From assembly GCA_964535215.1 (NCBI GenBank), contig CAZHST010000009.1, positions 22,693 to 86,692 on the forward strand: a stretch of DNA of 64,000 bases, given 5' to 3'. This document shows positions 33,844 to 42,707 of this stretch, piece by piece. Origin of the DNA: JACQHM01 sp964535215. GTDB taxonomy: Bacteria; Methylomirabilota; Methylomirabilia; Methylomirabilales; JACQHM01. The notes below the pieces were generated by a model. That model did no database searches, had not been told where the DNA came from, and saw nothing but the letters and a program-made list of their open reading frames with translations. A program made the position numbers and the translations under genes. Numbering within the stretch: the first letter of the stretch is position 1; the number at the start of each line of letters is the position of its first letter.

Positions 33844-34940
33844 GGGGAATCATCGCCAGCGGGGGGACGGGGGGGCATCTCTTTCCCGCTCTTGCCCTGG
33901 CCAGGGAGCTGAAAAAGCGTGGGGGGGTGGAGATCCTCTTCGTGGGGGCCGGACGAGGGGTGGAACGAGACATCTTAAGCCGGGAAGGTTTCGCCTCCAC
34001 AACGATCCCGATCCGGGGCCTGAAGGGCAAGGGCCCGGGCGAGATCGTTCAGACCTTGATAGGCCTGCCCCGGGCCCTTCTCCGGGCGTCCAGGATCCTG
34101 AGAAGGTTTCGACCGGAGGTCGCCGTCGGGATGGGAGGGTACGCCTCCTGGCCCCTCCTCCTGGTGGCGGCGCTTAAAGGGCTCCCGACCCTGATCCATG
34201 AGCAGAACGCCTACCCTGGGCTTGCCAACCGTCTCCTGGCCCCTTTCGTGGATATCGTGGCCCTCTCCTTTCAAGAGGCAGCCCCCTTCCTCCGGGCCAA
34301 GAGGATCGAGGTCGTCGGGCTCCCGATCCGGGAGGAGCTGCTCCAGGCGGATCGGACCAGGGCCCGGGAGCGTTTCGGCTTGAAGGAAGGCCGCCTGACC
34401 GTCCTCGTCTTTGGCGGGAGTCAAGGGGCACACCGGATCAATTTGACCGTCGTGGAGGCCCTCCCGCGGCTTTCCCCCTGGCGGGGGGAGATTCAGTTCC
34501 TCCATGCTGCCGGGGAGCAGGATGTGGATTGGGTCAAGGGGGCCTACCAGGTTCAGGGGTTCCTCGCCTCCGTTCAGCCCTTCTTTCGAGAGATGAACCT
34601 GGCCTATGCCGCGGCGGATCTCTGCATCTGCCGGGCCGGGGCTGGAACGGTGGCGGAGCTGGCCGCCTTGGGGAAGCCGGCCCTTCTGATCCCCTACCCT
34701 TATGCCGCCAATGACCACCAGCGACTGAACGCCCTGGTCCTGGTCCGGGTCGGGGGGGCGAGGATGCTCCTGGATCGAGAGCTTTCCGGGGAGGCCGTTG
34801 CGGCCTTCCTGCAAGAGGCTCTGGAGAAGCCCTCCCTCCTTGCGGAGATGGGGGGATGTGCCAAGGTCCTGGGGAAGCCTGAGGCGGCCTCCCGCCTGGC
34901 CGATGTCGTCATGGAGCTTCTGCCCGTCCGTTCGCCCTAG
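33840..34940 (+). CDS. murG: Lipid II synthase MurG
   Basis: Peripheral membrane GT-B transferase that adds GlcNAc to lipid I. 366 aa with GGTGGHLFPALALARELKK, GMGGYASWPLLLVAAL, PTLIHEQNAYPGLANR, VFGGSQGAHRIN, YAAADLCICRAGAGTVAELA and LIPYPYAANDHQ. All catalytic-site motifs are intact. The ATG overlaps the ftsW TGA by 3 bp. Confidence 0.96.
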   Translation: MRGIIASGGTGGHLFPALALARELKKRGGVEILFVGAGRGVERDILSREGFASTTIPIRGLKGKGPGEIVQTLIGLPRALLRASRILRRFRPEVAVGMGGYASWPLLLVAALKGLPTLIHEQNAYPGLANRLLAPFVDIVALSFQEAAPFLRAKRIEVVGLPIREELLQADRTRARERFGLKEGRLTVLVFGGSQGAHRINLTVVEALPRLSPWRGEIQFLHAAGEQDVDWVKGAYQVQGFLASVQPFFREMNLAYAAADLCICRAGAGTVAELAALGKPALLIPYPYAANDHQRLNALVLVRVGGARMLLDRELSGEAVAAFLQEALEKPSLLAEMGGCAKVLGKPEAASRLADVVMELLPVRSP

Positions 34941-34942
34941 CC

Positions 34943-36334
34943 ATGTTTAAGAAGATCAGGCACATCCATTTCGTGGGGATCGGTGGCGTGGGGATGAGCG
35001 GCATCGCCGAGGTCCTCCACAACCTGGGCTACCGGATCAGCGGCTCTGATGTGAGGGAGTCGGAGATCACGAAGAGGCTCCAGGGGCTGGGCATCCAGGT
35101 GTTCATCGGCCACGCCCCCGAAAACGTCCAGGGAGCCGACGTGGTGGTCCGCTCCTCCGCCGTTCCCCAGGACAACCCCGAGGTGGTCTCGGCCAAGCAG
35201 CGCCTGATTCCGGTCATCCCCAGGGCCGAGATGCTGGCAGAGCTGATGCGGATGAAGTATGGCGTCGCCGTCGCCGGGACCCACGGAAAGACCACGACGA
35301 CCTCTATGGTGGCCGCCGTCTTGGCAAAAGGGGGCCTGGATCCGACCATTGTGATTGGCGGACGACTGAACAGCCTGGGAACGAATGCCAAATTGGGGAA
35401 GGGGGACTTCCTGGTGGCTGAGGCCGACGAGAGCGACGGCTCCTTCCTGAAGCTCTCCCCTACCATCGCCGTCGTCACGACCATTGACGCCGAGCACCTG
35501 GACTTCTACCGGGATGTCGAACACATCCGGGAGACCTTCCTCCAGTTCATCAACAAGGTTCCCTTCTACGGCTCGGCGATCCTGTGCTTCGATCAGCCGA
35601 ACATCAGGAGCCTCCTGCCCCGGGTGGAGAAACGCTTCGTCACCTATGGCGTCCGGTCCCAGGCCGACCTGATGGCCAGGGAGATCGTGTTAAAAGGGAT
35701 GGGTTCGGAGTTCACGGTCTTCCTGAAACACCATTCGCTGGGGCGGGTCAAGCTCCAGATGCCCGGGATCCATAACGTCTCCAATGCCCTGGCCGCCATC
35801 GCTGTCGGGTTGGAGCTGGACATCCCCTTCCAACGGATCGCGGAGGCCTTACAGGAGTTCACGGGGGTGGGCCGACGGTTTGAGGTGAAGGGGGAGGTCA
35901 ACGGGATCGTGGTGGTGGACGATTACGCCCACCACCCGGCGGAGATCCAGGCGACCCTGGCCGCCGCCAAGGATGGCTTCGGAAGGAGGACGGTGGTCAC
36001 CTTCCAACCTCACCGCTACACCAGGACCCAGGCCCTTCTCCAGGAGTTCTTTCCCGCCTTTTCCCGGGCAGACGTGCTGATTGTCACCGAGATCTATCCG
36101 GCAGGGGAGCCGACGATCCCCGGCATTTCCGGTCGCTTAATCGCCGAAGGGGTGAAGCGCCACGGTCACAAGCATGTGACCTTCATCCAGGAGAAGGAAG
36201 AGATCCCCGAGCGGCTCTTGGAGCTGGTCCAGCCAGGGGACCTGGTCCTGACCATGGGGGCCGGGGATATCTGGAAGGTGGGTGAGGAACTCCTGAAGAG
36301 GCTGGGGACGAGAGAGGGGAGACCAGGGACTTGA
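34943..36334 (+). CDS. murC: UDP-N-acetylmuramate:L-alanine ligase MurC
   Basis: First Mur ligase, joining L-Ala to UDP-MurNAc. 463 aa: HFVGIGGVGMSGIAEVLHN, GSDVRESEITKRL, ATP loop VAGTHGKTTTTSMVAA, EADESDGSFLKL, DAEHLDFYRD, GVGRRFEVKG, VVDDYAHHPAEI and FQPHRYTRTQALL. The final residues (RLGTREGRPGT) are coded by a GAGAC-type repeat. It starts 2 bp after murG and its stop overlaps the proposed murB start. Confidence 0.96.
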   Translation: MFKKIRHIHFVGIGGVGMSGIAEVLHNLGYRISGSDVRESEITKRLQGLGIQVFIGHAPENVQGADVVVRSSAVPQDNPEVVSAKQRLIPVIPRAEMLAELMRMKYGVAVAGTHGKTTTTSMVAAVLAKGGLDPTIVIGGRLNSLGTNAKLGKGDFLVAEADESDGSFLKLSPTIAVVTTIDAEHLDFYRDVEHIRETFLQFINKVPFYGSAILCFDQPNIRSLLPRVEKRFVTYGVRSQADLMAREIVLKGMGSEFTVFLKHHSLGRVKLQMPGIHNVSNALAAIAVGLELDIPFQRIAEALQEFTGVGRRFEVKGEVNGIVVVDDYAHHPAEIQATLAAAKDGFGRRTVVTFQPHRYTRTQALLQEFFPAFSRADVLIVTEIYPAGEPTIPGISGRLIAEGVKRHGHKHVTFIQEKEEIPERLLELVQPGDLVLTMGAGDIWKVGEELLKRLGTREGRPGT

Positions 36335-37260
36335 AAGTCCAGCACCCAACACCTTCTCTTCGCGAAAGGTTTAAGCGGCTGGAGGGGCTCATCAAGGGAC
36401 GGGTCTTGTACGATGAGCCCATGAGCCGCTACACCTCCTGGGCCATCGGCGGTCCGGCAGACTGCATGGTTTTCCCTCAAGACGTGGATGATCTCAAGAC
36501 CCTCCTCGGTTTGGTCAGGGAAGAAGGGCTCCCCTGCATGGTCATCGGCGGGGGGAGCAATACGTTGGTCAAGGATGGAGGGATCCGGGGGATCGTCATC
36601 AACCTCCAGGATGACTTCCGGTGGCTTCAGCGGGAAGGGGAGACGGTGCGGGCCGGGGCTGCCGTCCGGGTGAGCCGTCTCCTGGCCTTCTTAAGCAAGG
36701 TTGGGCTTTCCGGCCTGGAATGCCTGACGGGGGTGCCTGGGACGGTGGGGGGGGCTGTCCGGGGGAACGCCGGGGCCTTCGGCGGGGCCGTGGCCGATTC
36801 CCTCACAAACGTCTGGGCCATTGACAGGGAAGGGAAGGATCTGTTTCTGGCCAGAGACCGGCTCCAGTTCTCGTATCGTCGGTTCTCCCTCCCCGAAGGG
36901 GCCGTCATCGTGGAGGCGACCTTCGGCCTCCACCAGGAGGATCCCCACGAGGTCCGGCGGAGGATCTCCCAGAACCTCCTCCACCGGAACAGGACCCAGC
37001 CGGTGGAGTTCCGGTCCTGCGGCTCCGTCTTCAAAAACCCACCCGGTGACTACGCCGGGCGACTGGTGGAGGCTGTGGGCTTAAAGGGGTACCGGATCGG
37101 GGATGCCCAGATCTCGGAGAAGCACGGGAACTTCATTGTCAACCTGGGGCGGGCTACGGCCAGGGATGTCCTGGCCCTGATCCATCTCATCCGGGAACGG
37201 GTCAGGGCTTTGGAGGGGATCGAGCTGGAGCTGGAGGTCCAGGTGGTCGGGGAGGACTGA
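36331..37260 (+). CDS. murB: UDP-N-acetylenolpyruvoylglucosamine reductase MurB
   Basis: Flavoprotein that reduces UDP-GlcNAc-enolpyruvate to UDP-MurNAc. Motifs: MSRYTSWAIGGPADCMVFP, GGGSNTLVKDGGIRGIVI, GLECLTGVPGTVGGAVRGNA, SYRRFSLPEGAVI, FRSCGSVFKNPPGDYAG and ISEKHGNFIVN with the catalytic Glu. Length and the lack of an extra Tyr loop suggest type II. The start is uncertain: TTG 36331 overlaps the murC stop and gives 309 aa, while ATG 36421 would remove about 30 residues usually present. Confidence 0.9.
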   Translation: MKVQHPTPSLRERFKRLEGLIKGRVLYDEPMSRYTSWAIGGPADCMVFPQDVDDLKTLLGLVREEGLPCMVIGGGSNTLVKDGGIRGIVINLQDDFRWLQREGETVRAGAAVRVSRLLAFLSKVGLSGLECLTGVPGTVGGAVRGNAGAFGGAVADSLTNVWAIDREGKDLFLARDRLQFSYRRFSLPEGAVIVEATFGLHQEDPHEVRRRISQNLLHRNRTQPVEFRSCGSVFKNPPGDYAGRLVEAVGLKGYRIGDAQISEKHGNFIVNLGRATARDVLALIHLIRERVRALEGIELELEVQVVGED

Positions 37261-37276
37261 AGCCGCGAGGACGGGG

Positions 37277-38089
37277 ATGCGGAGGAAGGGGAGGGAGAAG
37301 AAACGGCATGGTCGGGCAGGGGTGGTCGGGCGGATCGGTCTCATCGGGCTGGCCCTCCTCTTCGCCGGCCTCCTCTCATGGTGGGGCTGGAGACAGTTCC
37401 TCAGGCTCTCCTACTTCGAGATCACCCAGGTGGTCGTTGAAGGGAACCTGCAGCTCACGGCTCAAGAGATCATCTCGAGCCTCCACCTCCCCCCCCACGG
37501 GAGTCTCCTGGAGGTGAATCTCATGGAGCTCCGCCAACGGCTGCTCGAGCACCCCTGGATCCGGGAGGCCACGGTCCAGCGCCGCCTCCCCTTTACGCTG
37601 ATCGTCCGGGTCACGGAGAGGGTGCCGGAGATCATCCTGATGTCGGGAAGGGCCTATCTCATGAGCGCTGATGGGGTCATCCTCGACGAGGTGGAGGAGG
37701 GGGAGGCCGTGTTTCTCCCGATCTTAAAGGCCCCGAGCCCGCGCCAATACCGGATCGGGGAGCGGGTCCTTTCCCCGGAGGTGATGAGGGGCCTTGCCGT
37801 CTGGCGAGAGTTCCAGGCGTCCAATGCCGTTGGAGGGGTGCCCCGGGAGATCACCCTGGAAGAAGACGGTAGCTACACGGTGGGGCTTGGACCCTCCATG
37901 CCCTTGATCCGGCTCCAGGCCCAGAACCTGGAGGATCAGCTCCGGAGGCTTGTCCAGGTCATGGCCCTCACCAAGATCAATCTCACGGCCTACGAGTACG
38001 TGGATCTCCGGTTTGGGGAAAAGGTCATCGTCAAGCCGAAGGAGGAAGGAGAGGGTGGCCAGGGGGAGCGACCTGATCGTCGGGCTTGA
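37277..38089 (+). CDS. ftsQ: Cell division protein FtsQ (DivIB)
   Basis: Bitopic divisome protein, 270 aa. A very basic N-terminus (RRKGREKKRHGR) precedes one membrane span (IGLIGLALLFAGLLSWWGW). A POTRA domain follows (FEITQVVVEGNLQLTAQEII), with HPWIREATVQRRLPFTLIVR and the FtsQ-type VTERVPEIILMSG, then the beta region. It lies 16 bp after murB, in the place where ddl often intervenes. Its last 35 bp overlap ftsA. Confidence 0.93.
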   Translation: MRRKGREKKRHGRAGVVGRIGLIGLALLFAGLLSWWGWRQFLRLSYFEITQVVVEGNLQLTAQEIISSLHLPPHGSLLEVNLMELRQRLLEHPWIREATVQRRLPFTLIVRVTERVPEIILMSGRAYLMSADGVILDEVEEGEAVFLPILKAPSPRQYRIGERVLSPEVMRGLAVWREFQASNAVGGVPREITLEEDGSYTVGLGPSMPLIRLQAQNLEDQLRRLVQVMALTKINLTAYEYVDLRFGEKVIVKPKEEGEGGQGERPDRRA

Positions 38090-39290
38090 TCTGGGGACGA
38101 CCAAGACCTGTGCCATCATCGCTGAGGCCCACGGGGGGGAGATTGATGTGATCGGCATCGGCATCAGCCCCTCCAAAGGGCTGAAGAAGGGGATGGTGGT
38201 CAACATTGATGCGACGGTGGAGGCGATCCGCCGGGCGTTGGAGGAGGCGGAGCTCATGGCCGGCACCAAGGCGGACTCCGTCTTCGTCGGGATCGCCGGG
38301 AGCCATATCAAAGGGTTGAACAGCCGGGGGGTCATCGCCATCTCCGGGAAGGGTCGGGAGGTCAGCCGGGAGGATGTCGAGCGGGTCATCGAAGCGGCCA
38401 AGGCCATGGCCCTCCCCCCCGACAGGGAGGTGATCCATGTCCTCCCCCAGGAATTTGCCATTGATGACCAGCGGGGGATTAAGGAGCCCCTGGGGATGTC
38501 AGGGGTGAGATTGGAGGTCGAGGTCCACATCGTCACCGGAGCCGCCTCCTCCATCCAGAACCTTGTGAAGTGTGTCCGCCGGGCCGGCCTTTTTGTCCAG
38601 GACATCGTCCTGCAGCAGTTCGCCTCCAGCCTCGCCGTGCTGACCTCCGATGAGAAGGAGCTGGGGGTGATCCTGGTGGATATCGGCGGGGGGACCTCGG
38701 ACATCGCGGTCTTCGTCGAAGGGAACCTTTTGCACACGGCGGTCCTCGCGTTGGGAGGCGACCACGTCACCCAGGACATCGCCATTGGGCTTCGGACGCC
38801 GGCCCATGAGGCGGAGGAGCTCAAGCGAAAGCATGGGTGCGCCCTCGCCTCGCTGGTCCAGGATCATGAGACCATTGAGGTGATGAGCGTTGGAGGCCGG
38901 AAATCCCGGGTCCTCCCCCGGAGGATGCTGGCCGAGATCATCCAGCCCCGGATGGAGGAAATCCTCCTCTTAGCGGAACGGGAAGCCAGAAAAGGGGGGT
39001 ACCTCGGCCGGGTGGCCGCAGGGGTTGTGATCACAGGGGGCTCTTCCTTGATGGAAGGGTTGCCGGAGCTGGGGGAACAGGTCTTTGACCTCCCCGTTCG
39101 CCGCGGCCTCCCCTGGGGGGTGGGAGGGCTCGTGGATGTCGTGTCCAGCCCGATCTACGCGACGGGGGTTGGCCTGGTCCTCTACGGGGCCCAGCACCGG
39201 AAGAAGCGTCGTCTCAAGTCTCCCTTGGACGGTCCCTTGCTCGGGAGGGTGATCCGAAGGGTCAGCCAGTGGTTCAATGAGTTTTTTTGA
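38055..39290 (+). CDS. ftsA: Cell division protein FtsA
   Basis: Actin-like protein that tethers FtsZ to the membrane. 411 aa from GTG 38055, preceded by GGAGGAAGGAGAGG; the conserved N-terminus LIVGLDLGTTKTCAIIAE starts right after. Other motifs: VGIAGSHIKGLNSRGVIAI, VIHVLPQEFAIDDQ, VDIGGGTSDIAVFVEG (phosphate 2), GGDHVTQDIAIGL and VVITGGSSLMEGL. The C-terminal helix (LGRVIRRVSQWFNEFF) is an amphipathic membrane anchor typical of FtsA. Confidence 0.95.
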   Translation: MARGSDLIVGLDLGTTKTCAIIAEAHGGEIDVIGIGISPSKGLKKGMVVNIDATVEAIRRALEEAELMAGTKADSVFVGIAGSHIKGLNSRGVIAISGKGREVSREDVERVIEAAKAMALPPDREVIHVLPQEFAIDDQRGIKEPLGMSGVRLEVEVHIVTGAASSIQNLVKCVRRAGLFVQDIVLQQFASSLAVLTSDEKELGVILVDIGGGTSDIAVFVEGNLLHTAVLALGGDHVTQDIAIGLRTPAHEAEELKRKHGCALASLVQDHETIEVMSVGGRKSRVLPRRMLAEIIQPRMEEILLLAEREARKGGYLGRVAAGVVITGGSSLMEGLPELGEQVFDLPVRRGLPWGVGGLVDVVSSPIYATGVGLVLYGAQHRKKRRLKSPLDGPLLGRVIRRVSQWFNEFF

Positions 39291-39322
39291 AGGATCATGA
39301 AGAGAGGCAGGGGGTTTCAGCG

Positions 39323-39360
39323 ACCGCCGGAGGCCAGAGGGCCTCTTGGCGGTAAGGAGG
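39323..39360 (+). promoter_or_regulatory. Hairpin directly upstream of the ftsZ ribosome-binding site
   Basis: ACCGCC (39323-39328) pairs with GGCGGT (39348-39353) and GAGGCC (39330-39335) with GGCCTC (39340-39345), loop AGAG. The Shine-Dalgarno AAGGAGG (39354-39360) starts at the very next base. There is no T tract, so it is not an intrinsic terminator; RNA processing or translation control of ftsZ is plausible. Confidence 0.55.
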
Positions 39361-39366
39361 TGAGGG

Positions 39367-40500
39367 ATGCCGTTTGACTTGGAGATCGAGCCGGAGAGGA
39401 TGGCGAGGATTAAGGTCATCGGGATTGGCGGCGGTGGCTCGAACGCCGTCAACCGGATGATAAGCTCCTCCATGAACGGGGTGGAGTTCATCGTCATCAA
39501 CACCGATGCCCAGGCCCTCAAGGCTTCGCCCGTGCCGGTCAAGCTCCAGATCGGCGAGAAGCTGACCAAAGGGTTGGGGGCTGGGGCGAATCCCGAGGTC
39601 GGTCGGAAGGCGGCCATCGAGGACACCGACAAGATCTTGAGCCTCCTCGAGGGGGCCGACATGGTGTTCATCACGGCAGGCTTGGGGGGTGGGACGGGAA
39701 CGGGGGCAGCCCCCATCGTGGCCAGCCTGGCCAGGGAGCTGGGCATTCTCACCGTCGGGGTGGTCACGAAGCCTTTCCTCTTCGAGGGGCGGGTCCGGGC
39801 GGCCCAAGCCGAGCGGGGGTTGAAGGAACTCAAGGAGACGGTGGATAGCCTGATCACGATCCCGAACCAGCGGCTCCTCAGCGTGGTGGACCGGAACACC
39901 CCGATGGTGGAGGCCTTCAAACTGGCCGACGAGGTCTTGAGACAGGCGGTCCAGGGGATCTCGGACCTGATCGTCGTCCCGGGTCTGATCAACCTGGACT
40001 TCGCCGACGTCAGGACCATCATGGCCGAACGGGGGATCGCCATGATGGGAACAGGCAAGGCCTCCGGCGAGAATGCAGCCGTGGAGGCCGCCCAAGGGGC
40101 CATCAACAGCCCCCTCCTGGAGAATGTTTCCATCAAGGGGGCCAAGGGGGTGCTGATCAACATCACCGGCAGCCCCGCCCTCTCCCTCTACGAGGTGAAC
40201 GAGGCGGCCTCGACGATCTGCGAGTCGGCCCATTCGGAGGCCAATATCATCTTCGGCGCGGTCATTGACGAGAAGATGCAGGATGAGGTCCGGGTGACCG
40301 TCATCGCCACCGGCTTTGAACCGCCGGAGCCCTCCGTCGAGGAGAACGGGAGGATCGCTGAGCTCAAGACGGCTGCCCGGGCCCTGGAGCGGGAAGATCC
40401 CTTCCGTCGGTCACTGGAGAGGGAGCCGCTCCCCCGCCTCGATGACCTCGATGAAGAGGAGCTGGACATCCCCACGTTCTTGAGGCGCCAGATCGAGTGA
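39367..40500 (+). CDS. ftsZ: Cell division GTPase FtsZ
   Basis: Tubulin-like GTPase that forms the Z ring. 377 aa: IKVIGIGGGGSNAVNRMI, FIVINTDAQAL, FITAGLGGGTGTGAAPIVAS (GTP signature), FEGRVRAAQAERG, NLDFADVRTIM (T7 loop) and a short linker ending in LDIPTFLRRQIE, the C-terminal peptide that binds FtsA. All GTP and catalytic residues look intact. It ends the dcw cluster; lpxC, often next, is absent. Confidence 0.97.
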   Translation: MPFDLEIEPERMARIKVIGIGGGGSNAVNRMISSSMNGVEFIVINTDAQALKASPVPVKLQIGEKLTKGLGAGANPEVGRKAAIEDTDKILSLLEGADMVFITAGLGGGTGTGAAPIVASLARELGILTVGVVTKPFLFEGRVRAAQAERGLKELKETVDSLITIPNQRLLSVVDRNTPMVEAFKLADEVLRQAVQGISDLIVVPGLINLDFADVRTIMAERGIAMMGTGKASGENAAVEAAQGAINSPLLENVSIKGAKGVLINITGSPALSLYEVNEAASTICESAHSEANIIFGAVIDEKMQDEVRVTVIATGFEPPEPSVEENGRIAELKTAARALEREDPFRRSLEREPLPRLDDLDEEELDIPTFLRRQIE

Positions 40501-40555
40501 TCGAACAGCTTAAGCTCTATGGATCCCTCAGCGGGAGGATGCGGGCCAAGGGGGG

Positions 40556-41755
40556 ATGTCTTCAACGGTCACCGTGGCCCTTGCCTACCCGAATACGGAA
40601 GCGGTGGGGATGGCTGACCAGGGCTTTGAAGCCTTCTCCGCCCGCCTGGCCGCCCTCCCCAACCTAACCTTTGAGCGGTTCTTCCTTGAGGAGGAGCGAC
40701 CCCCTGACCGGCGCCTCTTGGCGTTCGACGTTATGGCCTTCTTCCTCTCCCGGGAGGGGGATTGCCTGAACGTCCTTCGGTTCCTCCAGCAGGCTGGCTT
40801 CCCCCTTCTGGCCTCTGAGCGCCAGGAGGGATGGCCCCTTGTAGCCCTGGAGGGGCCCTGCGCCAGGAGGAACCCCGAACCCCTGGCCCCTTTTGTGGAT
40901 CTCGTCTTCCTCGATGATCGAGCCTGGGATGCTTTAAAGAACGGTCGGACCCTTGAGGGTCCCGGCGTCTATATCCCGCGATTGTACAAAGTGTTCTATA
41001 GAGAGGATGGGACAGTTGCTGAGGTCACCGTCGAAGGGGGTGCACCCCTGCCGGTCAACCCTTCCCCCTTCCCCCTTCCCCCAGAAGGTCTCAACTTTGC
41101 ATTACCGGAGGCTGAACGGCGACCGGATCTTCTCGAGGTCGGGGCGGGGACGGAGCGGCTCAGGCGCCTGATCGGCATCCCGATGGGCGACCAGGAACTC
41201 TTCGACGCGGCAGATCGGGTTCTTTCCTCCGGGACAAGGCATCTACGGCTCTCCTTCTGGATCGGCCTGCCGGCGGAGCGGGAGGAGGACATCTCGGCCA
41301 TCCCCCGCCTGGTCAAGCAGGTGAGACATCATCTCCTGAAGCATCGCCAGGGATCGCTGGGGTTGGGGGAGATCGTCGTGTCGCTCCAGACCTTCGTGCC
41401 AAGGGCCTGGACCGTCTTCCAGTGGGTCCCGATGGCGGAGGGGGGCCTCCTGGAGGAGCGGATCAAGAAGATCGCCCGGGCCCTCCGGTCCCAGGGGATC
41501 CGCGTCACGCACGATATTCCGAAGTGGGCGTATCTGCAGGGTGTCCTGGCCAGGGCCGATCGGCGGGCCTCCGTCCTGTTGCGCTTAGCCCTGGCGGAGC
41601 AGGGTGACTGGAAACGGGCCTTTCGTAAATGGTTCCTGAACCCGGAGTTCTTCGCCCTCCGGCCGCGGCCCCTGGAGGAGGTCTTTCCGTGGGATCACCT
41701 CTTTTCGGGGAAAGACCGTCTGGTCGAGGCGTACCGACGGAGACTTGAGACGTAG
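40556..41755 (+). CDS. TIGR03960-like protein lacking the radical SAM core
   Basis: 399 aa. The N-terminal third resembles the B12-binding-like part of TIGR03960 radical SAM proteins (VALAYPNTEAVGMADQGFEA, GDCLNVLRFLQQAGFPLLAS, LEGPCARRNPEPLAPFVDLV). The C-terminal half also matches (GAGTERLRRLIGIPMGD, LSFWIGLPAEREEDI, SLQTFVPRAWTVFQWVPM, LEEVFPWDHLF). Between them the segment that should hold CxxxCxxC is missing: only two Cys occur in the protein, both in the N-terminal part. It therefore cannot bind the radical SAM cluster. The open frame is intact, so it may be a retained non-catalytic form. It follows ftsZ. Confidence 0.72.
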   Translation: MSSTVTVALAYPNTEAVGMADQGFEAFSARLAALPNLTFERFFLEEERPPDRRLLAFDVMAFFLSREGDCLNVLRFLQQAGFPLLASERQEGWPLVALEGPCARRNPEPLAPFVDLVFLDDRAWDALKNGRTLEGPGVYIPRLYKVFYREDGTVAEVTVEGGAPLPVNPSPFPLPPEGLNFALPEAERRPDLLEVGAGTERLRRLIGIPMGDQELFDAADRVLSSGTRHLRLSFWIGLPAEREEDISAIPRLVKQVRHHLLKHRQGSLGLGEIVVSLQTFVPRAWTVFQWVPMAEGGLLEERIKKIARALRSQGIRVTHDIPKWAYLQGVLARADRRASVLLRLALAEQGDWKRAFRKWFLNPEFFALRPRPLEEVFPWDHLFSGKDRLVEAYRRRLET

Positions 41756-41764
41756 GCTGTGGGG

Positions 41765-42586
41765 ATGAAAGGTGAAGCGATCATCATCCGGAGGTCACCC
41801 GGCTTCCTCCAGCATGAGGTCCTGGCGGAGGCCGGAGTGATCCATGCCTTTAGCACCCGGGAAGGGGGAGTGAGCCGCCCCCCTTACCATTCCTTGAACT
41901 TGAGCTTAAGCGTTGGCGACGATCCGGAGGCGGTCAAGGAGAACCGGAGACGCTTCTTCTCCGCCCTGGGCGTTGACCCCTCCAGGGTAGTCCGGGTCCG
42001 GCAGGTCCACGGGGATGGGGTGTTGGTGATAGGGGAAGAGCTCACCCGGCGAAAGGGCTTCCCCCCCCTCCTCCTGGACGATGGGGCCGGATACGATGCG
42101 ATGATCACTGACCAACCGGGGCTGGCCTTGACCATCACGACGGCCGATTGCCTCCCCCTTTTCCTCTTCGATCCCCGACGAAGGGCCATCGGGGCGGTCC
42201 ATGCAGGCTGGCGGAGCACTGTAAAGCGGATCGCCGAGAAGGCGGTCAAGGCCATGGCTCAAACCTACGGCACAGCCCCCGGCGATCTTTTAGCCATCCT
42301 CGGACCGGGGATCGGGGGGTGCTGCTACGAGGTGGACGAGGCGGTGATCCGACCTCTGGCCCAGGCCGTCTCCGCATGGCAGACCTTTGTTGTCCAAAAA
42401 CAGGGTGGACGGTTCCTCCTGGATCTTTCCAGGGTGAACCAGAGGATCCTCCAGGAGGCCGGGGTCCTGCCGGAGCATCTCTTCCCCACCCGTCTCTGCA
42501 CCGCCTGCCGTCCGGACCTCTTCTACTCCTACCGGGCCGAGAAGCCCAAGACCGGGCGGATGCTCTCCCTCATCATGCTTGGGTGA
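41765..42586 (+). CDS. pgeF: Peptidoglycan editing factor PgeF (YfiH, laccase domain)
   Basis: Multi-copper-oxidase-like (DUF152) protein that removes mis-incorporated L-Ser at MurNAc in E. coli; also reported as a purine nucleoside phosphorylase in relatives. 273 aa. Metal and active-site motifs: FSTREGGVSRPPYHSLNLSL, VRQVHGDGVLVI, TITTADCLPLFLFDP, AVHAGWRSTVKRI and GPGIGGCCYEV. ATG 41765 is chosen; GTG 41759 is possible. Its place after the dcw cluster is a common arrangement. It lies 9 bp after the preceding gene. Confidence 0.92.
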   Translation: MKGEAIIIRRSPGFLQHEVLAEAGVIHAFSTREGGVSRPPYHSLNLSLSVGDDPEAVKENRRRFFSALGVDPSRVVRVRQVHGDGVLVIGEELTRRKGFPPLLLDDGAGYDAMITDQPGLALTITTADCLPLFLFDPRRRAIGAVHAGWRSTVKRIAEKAVKAMAQTYGTAPGDLLAILGPGIGGCCYEVDEAVIRPLAQAVSAWQTFVVQKQGGRFLLDLSRVNQRILQEAGVLPEHLFPTRLCTACRPDLFYSYRAEKPKTGRMLSLIMLG

Positions 42587-42707
42587 ACATTCCCATCCCT
42601 CAGGATCCTACCGAAACTCAAGTTGGTAGTGGAGGGGTTGTTGATGCCGGATGGTGTTGTGATTTGCCTCAAGTCGTATTGAGTGAAAGTTTGTGCAAGT
42701 GGTGGCT

